Below, piece by piece: positions 32,745 to 44,068 of a stretch of DNA of 64,000 nt. Below the pieces are notes generated by a model. That model was not told the DNA's origin, ran no database searches, and saw nothing but the letters and a program-made list of their open reading frames with translations. The translations under genes and the position numbers were made by a program. Source of the stretch: Prorocentrum cordatum (taxonomy: Eukaryota; Sar; Dinophyceae; Prorocentrales; Prorocentraceae); assembly GCA_963575745.1 (NCBI GenBank), contig CAUYUJ010016360.1:659601-723600 (forward strand). The letters are read 5' to 3'. Every line of letters begins with the position of its first letter. The first letter of the stretch is position 1.

Positions 32745-33535
32745 CAAAGTGTTGACATGTTGCAAATCCCATGTGTTTTTTTTGATCCTGACCCCACCGA
32801 TCTGCGTGAGGGGTGCCACCGGATTTCAAGACATGTGGCAGCTCCCGTGTGCTTTTCGACCCTGACCCTGCCGATCTGCGTGAGGGGTGCCGCCGAGTGT
32901 CAGACAAGTGGCACATCCCATGGGTTTTTCGACCCTGGGGTGCCGCCGAATTCCAGACATGTGGCCAACCCCATTTGTTTTTTCGACCCTGACTCCGCCG
33001 ATATGCGTCAGGGGCGCCGCCGAATTTCAACATTGTGGCAAATCCCTTAGGTCGATCGACCCTGACTCCGCTGATCTGCGTCAGGGGTGTCGCCGAATTT
33101 CAGACATGTGGCAAATCCAATTGGTTTTTCGACCCTGACCCCGGCGATCTGCGTGAAGGGGTGCCGCCAATTTTTTGAAATATTGGAAATCCCATGGTTT
33201 TTCGACCCCCCGCCGATCTGCGTGAGAGGTGCCGCCGGATTTCAAACATGTGGCAAATCCCATCGGGTTCTTCGACCCTGACCTCGCCGATCAGCGTGAG
33301 GGGTGCCACCGAGTTTTAGAAATGTGGCAAATCCCATCGGGTTTTTCGACCCTGACTCCGCCGATCTGAGTGAGGGGTGCCGCCGGATTAAAAGCATGTG
33401 GCAAATCCCACTCTGTTTTTTCTACCCTGACGCCGCCGATCTGCGTGAGGGCTGCCACCGAATTTCAGAAATGTGGCACATCCCATGTGTTTTTGAACCC
33501 TGACCCCGCCGATCTGCGTGAGGGGTGCCAATTTC
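32745..33535 (+). repeat. About 72-bp satellite, about 11 units
   Basis: Units contain CCGATCTGCGTGAGGGGTGC, CATGTGGCAAATCCCAT and TTTTTCGACCCTGAC. Unit starts fall near 32799, 32872, 32998, 33070, 33146, 33213, 33288, 33362, 33437 and 33508, with one shortened unit near 32940. A C homopolymer follows at 33537-33550. The 72-bp length keeps Cys-containing frames open, but no gene is evident. Confidence 0.88.
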
Positions 33536-33942
33536 GCCCCCCCCCCCCCCAGAAATTTTGAGAACCCTCCCGCGAGACGCTAGGTTTGCTGGTTTTCGGC
33601 TCCCCCCCTCGCGCGGTCTACAACAAGGAACGGTAACCTCTGAAAGGAGTATTGCAACAGTGGAAACTGGAAGTTGGAACTGATGCAGGGAACAAGCAGC
33701 AAGCCCTGGTCCTTCAGCCTGGTGGCCCCGCAAGGGGGCCAGAGGATGTTGGCGAGCTGATCTCCCGATGCGCTGCTGACTGACCCTGGCACTGCCTGTC
33801 TCGAGGAGGGGCCGCGGGCGCGGGCGCAGCCGCTGTCGTTCGCGCTGCCCCAGGGCGCCAGGGCGTGGAGCCTCCCCGACCAGCTGCCTCGCGTGGGCTC
33901 GGACCCTGGGTCGGGACCCCCAAGCCAGTTCCTTGGATACCT

Positions 33943-34112
33943 CCTCCTCCTCCTCCTCCTCCTCCTCCTCCTTATCGTCCTCCTCCTTCTCCTCCTCCTC
34001 CTGCTTCTCCTCCTCCTCCTCCTTTTCCTCCTCCTCCTCCTCCTCCTCCTCCTCCTCCTCCTCCTCCCCCTCCCCCTCCCTCCTCCCTCTCCTCCTCCTT
34101 TTCCTCCTCCTC
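33943..34112 (+). repeat. TCC/CTT pyrimidine tract
   Basis: About 170 bp of TCC with CTT variants, ending directly before the spliced-leader-like sequence at 34113. Confidence 0.95.
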
Positions 34113-34134
34113 CCGGTGGCCGTTTTAGCTCAAG
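34113..34134 (+). other. Relict spliced-leader-like sequence
   Basis: CCGGTGGCCGTTTTAGCTCA then AG matches the dinoflagellate spliced leader (core CCGTAGCCATTTTGGCTCAA then G) at 17 of 21 positions. Three of the four differences are A/G changes. It lies about 100 bp upstream of the first coding fragment of LINE 2. A spliced leader in genomic DNA at the 5' end of a retroelement would mean the copy came from a trans-spliced mRNA. Confidence 0.45.
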
Positions 34135-34227
34135 ACGGAGTTCACCTCCTGAGGCCCGAGGTGGAGGTGGAAGGGCAGCCCCGTCCTCAGGCCTGGCTGC
34201 CTCGGCCACCCTTAGCTCCTGCGGAGC

Positions 34228-34815
34228 GTGCTGATTCTGGCGAGCTCCTGCTGGACATTCTTCCCGACGTTTCCTGTGGAACGAAGGCGTCACACTCCTT
34301 CGTTCCACGAAAAGCAGCAGAAGTTCAGGTCCCAGTGCAATGTTTGTTCGAAGTATGGCCATTGGGAATTTGGTTATCATGGGCGCAGAGCGTGCTTTAA
34401 GTGTTCTGTCCCGTGCGTCGCCAAGCCCTCTGGCGACGCGCGGGGTGGTAGTGGGGCTGGCTCTGGCCAACACGGCAGGCAAGGCGAGCCCACCCTCGAG
34501 AATGAGATCCGGAGGCTCGCTGCCAAGTATCCCGGTCGTGCTGATGCCCTTTGTGGTGCTCTTGGTCCTGTTCCTCCTGAGACTGGTGCTGAGGCTCTGC
34601 TCCCTTGGAGCGATAACGACGTGTAGAAGGAGATCGCCAAGCGCCGCACCGTTCTCGCCCTTGCTGTGGAGCGTGACTCCAAGGCTGATCGATTGGCTCT
34701 GTACGAGGTTGAGCAGAAGCTTGCGGCGGTGGTGCGGCATAAGGAAGCTCGCGTATGTACTGAAACGGCCCAGGCTGAAACAGTGGGCCAACTGCCCTTG
34801 CTCATCGTAAGGCGT
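34228..34815 (+). pseudogene. LINE 2: ORF1-like protein with Cys/His knuckle
   Basis: The frame contains CNVCSKYGHWEFGYHGRRAC then FKC, a CxxC...GH...H...C arrangement that could bind zinc and nucleic acid, as gag/ORF1 proteins do. TLENEIRRLAAKYPGRADAL follows, then a TAG at 34624. In the same frame the sequence continues KEIAKRRTVLALAVERDSKA and LYEVEQKLAAVV, probably a coiled coil, to a TGA near 34826. The TAG is probably a GAG-to-TAG nonsense change. Confidence 0.5.
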
Positions 34816-35554
34816 ACGACGAGATGAGCATTTTTGTTTGACCCTCTTGAGTTCCGCAAGCTGATGGTGAAACTCGCGTGCGTGAATTACGTGCGGCAGG
34901 TCGAGATGTACCAGCTCGGGCTGCTCAAGGCGCAGCTGCTGCGGCTGTACCCCCAGGAGGAGCTCGCCGGCTGCCGCGCAGTTCGATGAGCCACCCCGCC
35001 CAGCCCCTCAACCTGTTGGACCCGAGCGACCAGCTCAGCCCGTGCATGGAGGAGGCGAGCAGCAGGGTGCAGTTGGCCATGCAGGCGTCGTTCCGCCCAC
35101 CCCTCCGGACCTCCATAAGATGTCCGGCGCGGGCGGAGCTGCGAGAGTGGTGCGCGACGAACGGACAGAGGTACGAGTTTGGGGCGCCAATTCATAATTC
35201 CCAGGCCAATTTTCATTGTGAGAATGCTTCAGACATTTCTGACATCCGCGACGAAGCGGGGCATCGCGTAGAGTTGGGCAACCTCATGAAGCGCAGCATC
35301 AGCGCATCCCTGTCAGGCGAGGAGGTCCCGCGCATGAAGAAGCTCACGCAGAAGCCTGCCAACGCCGAGGCCGCCGAGAGGTTGCGCGCTCTTTGCGACG
35401 CGGCGGCTTCCAGCTTCGATCAAGCCCTACAGAAGCCGCGGCCCGCAATTGCGAAGGCGCGCCCCGTCCAAGTTCCAGTCCCTGCTGATGGCCGAGGCAC
35501 CTCCCGCGGGCGGCCCCGCGCCCGCGGGGGCAGGCGCCAATCAGCAGAGCCACC

Positions 35555-35746
35555 GACGAGACCAAGCCTGAGTTTGCGAAGAAGAAGACGAGTAACATCG
35601 ATCTCCATCTTTGCAACGCCACCTCGTGGAACCAGGTGGCGCTTGATTTCTTGCAGCGGATCAAGCCAGTGAGCGATGGTTTCTCCCTTGCCGAGCATTC
35701 CTTGAAGTTGACAGAACTGGCCAAGGCCAAACGTAAATGCAGCCCG
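35555..35746 (+). pseudogene. LINE 2: endonuclease-like N-terminus
   Basis: The frame reads FAKKKTSNIDLHLCNATSWN, then LDFLQRIKPVSDGFSLAEHS and LKLTELAKAK. The N-ATSW and (Q/A)EH elements resemble the first strands of an APE-type endonuclease, which nicks target DNA for LINE insertion. The frame then turns into unrelated sequence, so the domain is truncated. The assignment rests on short motifs plus its place between ORF1 and RT. Confidence 0.4.
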
Positions 35747-37261
35747 GGTAGGTTGGAGGCCTTATCTGTCTACTGCTCCCCCCCCCTGGAGGTGGCGCGC
35801 GCGGGTGTGCAGGGGGTCTGGTTAATGGTGCGGGTCCGAAATAGCAGGTTTTGGAATTCTGAAGTCAGTCTAGCTTAATAGATGAAGGAGTGATTGATCT
35901 GATTTCGGACTTGGAATTCTCCGGCGAAAACACCGGCCGATTGAAGCCCCCTGCGCAGTTCCTGGGGACGTAGGCCACCCCCTGGATCACGTCTGATGGG
36001 TGACTATATCATTCCGCCGACGGATCTTGCAATGCCTGGCTGTTCTTTCCGCGGCTGGTGCGTGCCCGAGTGATTCTTCCAAGCGGCGCAAGCGTGACTT
36101 GCGCGCATGGACGCGCACCCCCCATTGACTAAGCGTTTGCATCCTCCGACTGGGGGGGGGGGGGAGGGGGGGGGCGTGAGTTTCGGCGCCATCAGCCCGG
36201 GCCCTTCTGAGACTCATGCGTACTTGGCCGCCTCCATCCAGCATGATGCTGCATGTCAGAGCATGTGGCGGCGCGAGCGGCCCACGCCCGTTCCAGAGTG
36301 TCTTGGCCCAGACCTTCCTCGGGTTCGGACACTGCGCCAGCTGCCCGATCCTGGACAGGCGGGGGCCCTAAGGTTTTGCAGCGATCGCTTGCGCCGGGCG
36401 CGATGGATCGCTTGGGCGGTGACCTCGCGAACAAGTGCCTCTTCTCGTTGGCGGCGACCGAGGCCATGTCTGAGTCTGGGCCGGCTGCGCGCGGCCTCAA
36501 GTATAGCGGCGCGCATCGCGGAGATCCCCCAGCGTTCGAGGTCGATTCGAGGTCCCGAATATTGCTCGGAAGGGGCCTTCAGGGCCATATATGGTCTGAC
36601 TTGGCTGTTTGGGCCCACCCCCCCCAGAGGCGGGTTGGGCCCCGACTGTGCCCGGCCGGGAAGTCCCCGCGCATGGCCATTAGCAAGGGTGATATTTAGC
36701 AAGGGCCGGCAGACCGCATCCGCGACCACCTCCGTGGAGACGACCCCGCGGCGTTGAGCGGTGGAAGCCGCAGTTGGGTAGCCTGCCCGCGGAGGTGGGC
36801 AGGCCCGACGCCCTCTCGGATGCGATTGCACGGTCTCTTCGCGCTGCGTGGTCTATTGCAAGGGCGCCCTCTATGGAAAGGATGATACATAAGCTTTTGA
36901 AGGCCTTCCCCAAGGAGGCCAAAAAGGTTCATTCTGGGTTGGGGCGCGACTTGGGGGGCGCCCCCCCAGTTCCAGGCCCCCCCTGCCAGGGTTAACCAGC
37001 TCCCAGGGGAGCACAGGAGCATCGAGGGTCGTCCTGGTCGAAGGTTTGGACCCCCCCCCCGATTCGCGAGCCCAGCTTTCTTGCGTGCTGGATGCGCTCC
37101 GTCCGCTGGCTCTCAGCCACTCCAGGCTGCCTGGGCCGCTCGCCGTTGCCGATGTTCCGCGGGGGCCCAGGTGTTTTTTTCGTTATTCGACTGCCGTTGG
37201 TGTCGGCCCCTGAGCCCCCAGGTCGCTGATCGACCTTCCCAGGGATTCCGGCGCGGGGCGC

Positions 37262-37706
37262 ACTCAGATCCTCACTCAGCGCGAGGCCGAATTATTGTGG
37301 CCCCCCCGGGATCTCTTCGGCGCGGTCGCCATGCTTCCCAAGGGCGTGGAGTGTGATCGACCAATATGTAAACGCCCGTCCCTGCGCAGTGTCTATTGCA
37401 GAGTTCGGGATCACGGGTTTAATATCGGGGCCCAAGACAGGTTCAATTTCTGGGACATTGCTATCAGAGATCCCAGTGCCCTGCAGGCTGTCCTGTTGCG
37501 GGAGCTAGGACATGAGGTCGCTGGGCTCCAGTGTCTCTGCTCTGCGGGCGCTCGCTGGGACCTCGCATGGTTTTTTTATTTTAAAAAATGTCGAGCCGCG
37601 CAAGCTCATCGGCTCGGCCGTTAAGATGGAGTGTCCTTCGCACTTGTTCGAACTCGGTATTTACTTAACAGCGAAGACTGATAGGTTTCTAGTAGGCTCA
37701 AAATAG
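37262..37706 (+). pseudogene. LINE 2: reverse transcriptase, fingers to motif A
   Basis: The first frame reads VAMLPKGVECDRPICKRPSL, RFNFWDIAIRDPSALQAVLL and RELGHEVAGL. RWDLAWFF follows near 37553-37576 with the likely catalytic Asp. In the T-run at 37571-37577 the frame shifts, and NVEPRKLIGSAVKMECPSHL then TAKTDRFLVG continue. The domain stops here; motif B resumes 2.1 kb downstream at 39784. Confidence 0.6.
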
Positions 37707-37764
37707 AACATCATGACGCCCCAGGGGGGTCTGGGCAGATGCCGGACGGGTGCCGGGGAGAATC

Positions 37765-39490
37765 CGCGGAAGTCGCTTTAAGCAAACAGTTGCACATTTC
37801 GTGGTCTTCGAGGTCCCAGAACTCCATTCCCGGGCCACATTCTGAATGCCCGGAGCTAACTATAGGCCACTTCGTGGGCATCGAGTTCCCAGAACTCCAT
37901 TCCCGGGCAACACTTTGAATGCCCGGAGCCAACTGTAGGCCATTTCGTGGTCTTCGAGGTCCCAGAACTCCATCCCCGGCTACATTTTGAATGCCCACTT
38001 CGTGGTCATCGAGTTCCCAGAATTCCTTTCTTGGGCATGATTTTAAATGCCCGGAGCCAACTGTAGGCCACTTCGTGTTCTTCGAGTTCCCAGAATTCCA
38101 TTCCCGGGCCACATTTTGAATGCTGAGGCAGGCTGATGCTGAGGCTGAGGCAGGCTGAGGGTGAGGCAGGCTGAGGCTGAGGCCCAGGCTGAAGGCAGGC
38201 CGAGGCTGAGGCTGAGGCAGGCTGAGGCTGAGGCTGAGGCAGGCTGAGGCTGAGGCTGATGCTGGGGCAGGCTGAGGCTGAGGCTGAGGCTGATGCAGGC
38301 TGAGGCTGAGGCAGCCTGAGGCTGAAAGGCTGAAGGCAGACTGAGGCTGAGGCTGAATCAGGCTGAGGCTGAGGCAGGCTGAGGCTGAGGCAGGCTGAGG
38401 CTGAGGCTGTGAGGCTGCGACTGCCGTTGCCACTGCGACTGCGACTGTCATCGCGAATGCGACTTCGACTGCGAGAACAGCAGAATTCTACAACTGGATT
38501 CTCATCTGAATATTAAGGGGAGTGTTTCCAGACATGCTCCTGCACATCGCTGCTAGGTTGCTTTGCCGGGATACTTTGACCCACCGAGCCCCCCGAGCGT
38601 TTTGAAGTCGTTTTTCTTGGGTGGGTGGGCGCGCGGAAGTCGCTTTAAGCAAACAGTTGCACATTTCGTGGTCTTCGAGGTCCCAGAACTCCATTCCCGG
38701 GCCACATTCTGAATGCCCGGAGCCAACTATAGGCCACTTCGTGGGCATCGAGTTCCCAGAACTCCATTCCCGGGCAACACTTTGAATGCCCGGAGCCAAC
38801 TGTAGGCCATTTCGTGGTCTTCGAGGTCCCAGAACTCCATCCCCGGCTACATTTTGAATGCCCACTTCGTGGTCATCGAGTTCCCAGAATTCCCTTCTTG
38901 GGCATGATTTTAAATGCCCGGAGCCAACTGTAGGCCACTTCGTGTTCTTCGAGTTCCCAGAATTCCATTCCCGGGCCACATTTTGAATGCTGAGGCAGGC
39001 TGATGCTGAGGCTGAGGCAGGCTGAGGGTGAGGCAGGCTGAGGCTGAGGCCCAGGCTGAAGGCTGAAGGCTGAGGCTGAGGCTGAGGCTGAAGGCAGGCT
39101 GATGCTGAGGCAGGCTGAGGCTGAGGCTGAGGCTGATGCAGGCTGAGGCTGAGGCAGGCTGAGGCTGAGGCCGAGGCTGAAGGCAGACTGAGGCTGAGGC
39201 TGAAGCAGGCTGAGGCTGAGGCTGAGGCAGGCTGAGGCTGAGGCTGAGGCTGAGGCTGAGGCAGGCTGAGGCTGTGACTGCGACTGCCGTTGCCGCTGCG
39301 ACTGTCATCGCGAATGCGACTTCGACTGCGAGAACAGCAGAATTCTACAACTGGATTCTCATCTGAATATTAAGGGGAATGCTTCCAGACATGCTCCTGC
39401 ACATCGCTGCTAGGTTGCTTTGCCGGGATACTTTGACCCACCAAGCCCCCCGAGCGTTTTGAAGTCGTTTTTCTTGGGTGGGTGGGCGGG
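37765..39490 (+). repeat. 868-bp segment in two tandem copies
   Basis: Copy 1 is 37765-38632 and copy 2 is 38633 to about 39490. Both start GCGGAAGTCGCTTTAAGCAA and end TTTCTTGGGTGGGTGGGC. Each holds about five units of a roughly 70-bp repeat (CTTCGTGG..., TCCCAGAACTCCATTCCCGG, TGAATGCCCGGAGCCAACTG), then a (GGCTGA)n minisatellite (about 38122-38413 and 38989-39274) that differs between copies, then a shared unique tail. Confidence 0.88.
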
Positions 39491-39606
39491 CGGTGGGTGG
39501 GGAGGGGTGAGGGAGGGAGGGAGGGAGGGTGGGTGGGTGGGTGGGTGGATGGGTGGTGTGTGTGTATGTGTGGTGTTGTGTGTGTGTGTGTGTGTGTGTG
39601 TGTGCT

Positions 39607-39663
<57 letters not shown>

Positions 39664-39778
39664 TGGGTGGTGGGTGGGTGGGTGGGTGGGTGGGTGGGTG
39701 GGTGGGTGGGGTGGGTGGTGGGTGGGGTGGGTGGGTGGGTGGGTGGGTGGGTGGGCGGGTGGGTGGGTGGGGGGGGGT
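39475..39778 (+). repeat. (GGGT)n and (GT)n microsatellite
   Basis: GGGTGGGT and GGGAGGGA units, then (GT)n from about 39556 to 39657, then (GGGT)n again. It ends in a G run just before RT sequence resumes. Confidence 0.97.
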
Positions 39779-39783
39779 CCCTG

Positions 39784-40271
39784 CTGTTATTGAAGGAGGT
39801 GTGCGTATCCTGGCTGGGCGCATGCAAGCTGCGCCCGGGGTTGTAATCGATGCGCATGACGCCCCGGACACGGCCCACGTGCATTTTCGGCCAGTGCAAG
39901 TGAGAGGATGCGTAGACGACATCACCCAGGCGCAGCACGGCACCGCGAACGCGATTCTCGGCGCCCGCGCCTCCGCCGCAACGCTGCTCGCCCACCAGTT
40001 GCAGAGCCTGGGCTGCCCCCTCTCTGCAAAATTGGCCCTGGCTGGCATGCAGCCGCGAGAACTCGGCAAGCAGTTGCCCTTGCGCCTCGGAGCCGCGCCC
40101 ACCCCCCACCCCCCCGTCACCTACCAGTTTGCTGCGGGGGGCCCGAGGGCCATGGCCGCGGCAGGTAAAAGAAGGCCCACTGTGGAGCTCATGCAGCGTC
40201 GGGCCCAGGCTTCAACGAAGGCCAAACAAGTTCGTTGTTTGTTTCGCACTGTCGGTGGAGCTTGGAAGTTT
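39784..40271 (+). pseudogene. LINE 2: reverse transcriptase, motifs B to thumb
   Basis: The frame reads GVRILAGRMQAAPGVVIDAH (motif B-like AG-MQ), then RGCVDDITQAQHG with the Asp-Asp of motif C. AHQLQSLGCPLSAKL corresponds to motif D. AAAGKRRPTVELMQRRAQAS and FRTVGGAWKF follow before a TAG at 40272. In another frame LGFAAPGPWSRQVLCLAG continues, so a shift follows. It joins in sense with 37262-37706 across the inserted duplication block. Confidence 0.55.
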
Positions 40272-40689
40272 TAGAATCTCGGGTTCGCGGCGCCTGGCCC
40301 CTGGAGCCGCCAGGTTCTGTGCCTCGCTGGTGGCCAGGCCCAGTCCTTGAGGGCCCAAGCGCGGCCGCGTGCTCTGGCTCTCGGACCCATGGGGCCCGCC
40401 CCACTTCGGCCCTTGGGCTCGTGAGCTCTGCCAGGGGTGATTTCCAGTTTAGGCTTCATTATGCACGGCCGATCTCGATCCATGGTGTTCGGCATTGTTT
40501 GGGTTGCAAGGTGAGGACGGAGGTTGCTAATTGCGTGGTCAGTTAACCTGGGCGCCGCTGGCATGTCCAAATACATGGCAGAAGGTCCGTGGATCCATCG
40601 CGGTGGCGATCGCTGTCTCGATGGATATTCGAGTTCACTCGCTCAGTCCTGTTCTCATGAAGCTGCGCCCCCCAAGCGGATTGGCGCGA

Positions 40690-42640
40690 CGATTTCGTGT
40701 TTTTTTTTCGCAGCAAACAATATTAGATCTATAATTTTTTCGGTTTTTTCTTTTTCAGAATTTCTTGCGTCGCTGACCCGCTCCGACATTTGGCGCATTC
40801 GGCGTGCGGCTCGCGCGCAATCTCGCCTCGACGCGTCGTTCGAGCGGCGTCGCCCCCGGTCTGTTTCCGCCTTGTCTCTCTGCTACCATGTTTCTTCAAA
40901 GTTCAGCGTCGCGTTTTCGGATATCGTTTCAGCTCGCGGTGGCCTCTTCGGGGGTCTTGCGCGCGTCGTGGGCCGTCTGGAAGCCATCGTGAGCGTCGCG
41001 GGCCGATCGTTCGAAGACTCGGAGCCCTCTTGGGCCGTCTCGGGCGCCTCTCGGGGCCCTCTTGCATCGCTTCGGGGCGCTTAAAAGCCGCGCCCAGGAG
41101 AAGAACCATCTCTGGCCCGACCTGGCCGGGCACGTTGCGCCCGGGGGCCCCCCTGGGCCGCCCCGCGCGCGCGAAGTAGAAATGCTGCGAGGCACGCCGG
41201 AGATCTTCGCGCGCCTCTGGCCCGTGGGGCCGGCGAGTCTCCCCCGAGGAGCATGTCCAGCGCGCTGTGGGGCGCGCGACGAACGGGCGGGCCGATTTCG
41301 ACGACGCATCCTCTACTAATTCTTTATTTCTTCCCGCTGCTGCTTCTGCTGCTGCTGCTTCCAACTCATTCTTCCAACTGCTGCTGCTTCCCATTCTTCC
41401 AACTGCTGCTGCTACGCATCCTCTACTCATTCTTCCAACTGCTGCTGCTTCCCATTCTTTCCTTTTTCCCGCTGCTACTGGCCTTCCTGCCGCGGCTGCC
41501 GCTTCCTCTTTTTTTTTTTGGGCCGTCGCTGATGTTGCGCGGGCGCGCCTGCTCGGCGCGCCGGCGCGCCGGGCAGGCCCGCGATTCTGCGCCCGCGATG
41601 TCGCCCGCGATCTCGGCGACGCGATGTCGCCCGCGATTTCGGGCGCGATGTTGCCCACTTTCGGGCGCGATTTTGCCCGCTATCTTCGGCCGCGGTTCCG
41701 CGCCCCCTTGCAAGGCCCCACGAAGCCACCCACGATGTCGATGGCGATTTCTTTCTTATTGATATAATTCTGGAAAAATCGTGATCAAAAAAACGCGCCC
41801 CCGCGAGAGGGATGCAAAATCGTTGTCAAACGGGGGGTGGGAGCAGAGCGCCGCGGAAAGGCGGCGGCGGGGTTTGGGAGGGGGCCAGGGGCTCCCCCGG
41901 GGACCCCCGCTCGGTTGGAGAGGATGCCCTCGCGGCGGGCTGCGCTGCCTCACGCGGCGGCTTCGCGATTGCGCCGCCGCGCCCGCGGCCGGCCGTTGCG
42001 GCTTCGAAGCCGACGTTTGCCGTCAGGCCCTTCTTCTCCGCCACCAGCGCAGCCGCGCGCCGCGGCCCCCGGGGGAGAGCGCCGGGGCCTCGCCGCGGTT
42101 GCGGCAGAGTCTGCGCCAGCGGCCCCCGCGCCCGCGGCGGGCCCCACGAGCGCTACTCCCCAGAAGCGGAGTTTGCTCCACTTGCGCGGGCATGGGGCCC
42201 AACCGCCTCCCGCGTCCCGCCGATTCCCCACGTGGCGCTCGCGCTCGAGCGTTCTTCACGCGGGGTCTCCAAAGTGGCCCTTTCTCGTGGTCCGTCGGTC
42301 CCGCGCCGGCGCGTCCCATCATAAATCAGCTTGGGGGTGTTTAAACGCAAGCTATCGGCCGCGCGGCCGGGGCAGCACCTGGCCTTTCGACGGCTGCGCG
42401 CGCGCCGAGTCTGGCTGCGCTTCGACTGCGGCTCGCGCCCAAAGGCGCGCGGACGCTATGCCCGACGATTGCGGAATGAAGCATCATCGCGGCGATGGGG
42501 TCCATTGCGGTCACGCGGCGGCCTGGCTCGGGGGTTGCGTTGGTCGCGCCCCCGCGGCGGCGCGCGGCGATTCGATGGCGCGCGGGCGTTCCATGATGAT
42601 TCCCCGCGGTCCAGCTTGCGGATAGCAACATGTTGGAAAT
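40690..42640. other. Possible insertion between RT and C-terminal parts of LINE 2
   Basis: T-rich patches near 40700-40760, CTCTTGGGCCGTCTCGGGC low-complexity sequence at 40990-41070, a CTGCTGCTTCC repeat at 41330-41470, a GCGATGTCGCCCGCGAT repeat at 41590-41680 and very GC-rich sequence after 41850. I recognise no domain. Confidence 0.35.
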
Positions 42641-42689
42641 TTCCCCAATTTGAAATCGTCGCGGCTCCTTGGGGGAGCTCTGCTTGGCA

Positions 42690-43110
42690 ACTATTCGCTG
42701 GGCCCCCCCCAACGGCGCGCGCCCGCGCCTCTGCGACGGGGCTTTCCCGCGTGCCCTGCGGGCCCAGCGCGAGGAGCTGCGCCTGGATATGCATTGGCGC
42801 ACCGCCGCCAAGCGCTACTCAGGACCAGGCTTGGAAGGAGGAGCTGCTATTGTTGTCCTTCGCGCGTTCTTGAAACTGGTGGAGAAAGATGAATCCTTCG
42901 AGTCCGCGGGGATGCCCAGGAACATTGTGTTCGGAACTTCCTGGGCAGAGGACAGGCTGGCGACTGCTGGCTACGACTCATGCAACTGAGGCCTCTGCCC
43001 AGGATGCGGCCTGGCTCTCGAGACCGCCGCTCATCGTTTTGGGGTTGCCGCTGCAACCGCGAGATCCCTGATGTTGCGGTCTTCCGATCGGCCGGATTGA
43101 AAGACGTTGC
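42690..43110 (+). pseudogene. LINE 2: region before RNase H with CPGCG...HRFWGC motif
   Basis: One frame reads LRLDMHWRTAAKRYSGPGLE then WAEDRLATAGYDSCN (to 42989). With a one-base change it continues LCPGCGLALETAAHRF (42990-43038), and after another WGCRCNREIPDVAVF. The order CPGCG-E-HR-W-C matches CPGCGAAAEDDLHRAWTCP in LINE 3, so both elements share this zinc-binding-like motif just upstream of RNase H. Confidence 0.55.
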
Positions 43111-43229
43111 GCTCGGTGCTCCAGACTGTTCCAGTTTTTGGTTCCGTAGCCTGCTGCCTCTCAGTGCTAGCTGTGGCCACCTTTCAGAGCCCTTTTGCGC
43201 TTGGTTGGGAATGGGGGAGGTTGGGTGAT

Positions 43230-43830
43230 GGAGCTAAGATTCATGGAGGAGTCTGGGAGGCTGACGGGGCTGGAGGTAGGTATCACCTCGATTGGGGACT
43301 TAGGCGCTGCGGCTGGGCTGCGCACCAAGGCGACGATGACATAGTAGATTGAGTTGCCAGCGGCACTTTACCCACTAGCAGACCGCTGGCCGTGCCGAGT
43401 TGCGCGCCCTCTTTCAGCTGCTCCAGAGGTCTACTTGTGATGTTACAGTTTTTTGTTGCGACTGTCTTGCTGCGGTTCGAGGTGTCAGAAAGTCCGTCAA
43501 GCGCAAGTCACAGTCTGCGATGTTGGATATCTGGGCAGCGCGCCGTCGGACCCTGGGCTCTCGCAGCGGACAAATCGAGGTCCGATGGGCCAAAGGTCAC
43601 CCCACCCAGCCTCAGATTTCCCATATGCGTTTGACCCCTGAGGAGGTCTATGTGGACACGGCCGCTGGTTTTTTTCGTTTCGGAAGCAGCTGAGTTCGGC
43701 CAGCTGTCAGAAGCTCTGGCCCAGCTCTCTCAGCAGGCCGACGGTCGGGCTCTCAAGGTTTTAGGTCGCCTCTTGGCTCTTGGCTGTCCAGGGGGACGTG
43801 CTTTTTTTTACCTCTGGCCGTGACGACTCT
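43230..43830 (+). pseudogene. LINE 2: RNase H domain in three frames
   Basis: Part 1 is EADGAGGRYHLDWGLRRCGW (about 43257-43320), with the first catalytic Asp. Part 2 is AELRALFQLLQRS with Glu (about 43394-43432), CCDCLAAVRGVRKSVKRKSQ with Asp, and VRWAKGHPT with the His loop (to about 43606). LTPEEVYVDTAAGFF then follows. Part 3, after a one-base change in the T-run near 43670, is VSEAAEFGQLSEALAQLSQQ. All four acidic/His positions seem present, but the gene is broken by frame changes. Confidence 0.6.
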
Positions 43831-44068
43831 TCTGCCTGGGTCTCGGGCCAGGAGATCTATGGAGAGCTTGGATGTACCCCTCCGCCGCCTGAAGGGTGCA
43901 GGCCGCGACGATTGAGCTGTGCGCTCGGAGTCTTAGAAGTGTGGCCTGTGTTCCCGATCCTTCTCGCGGCGAGGTGCTCTGCATGAGTTCTTGCCGTCTC
44001 ACTGCAAGCCTCGAGCCGAGGTCTTGCAGCGAATTCTAGCTCCCGCCCCTGGCAGGCAAACAACCTGA

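Noticed and set aside
32745-33535. CRISPR-like array
   Set aside because: Units are full tandem satellite repeats of about 72 bp without unique spacers, in eukaryotic context.
37711-39308. Minus-strand Gln/Pro/Ala/Ser-rich frames
   Set aside because: They follow the (GGCTGA)n minisatellite and 70-bp units in both tandem copies.
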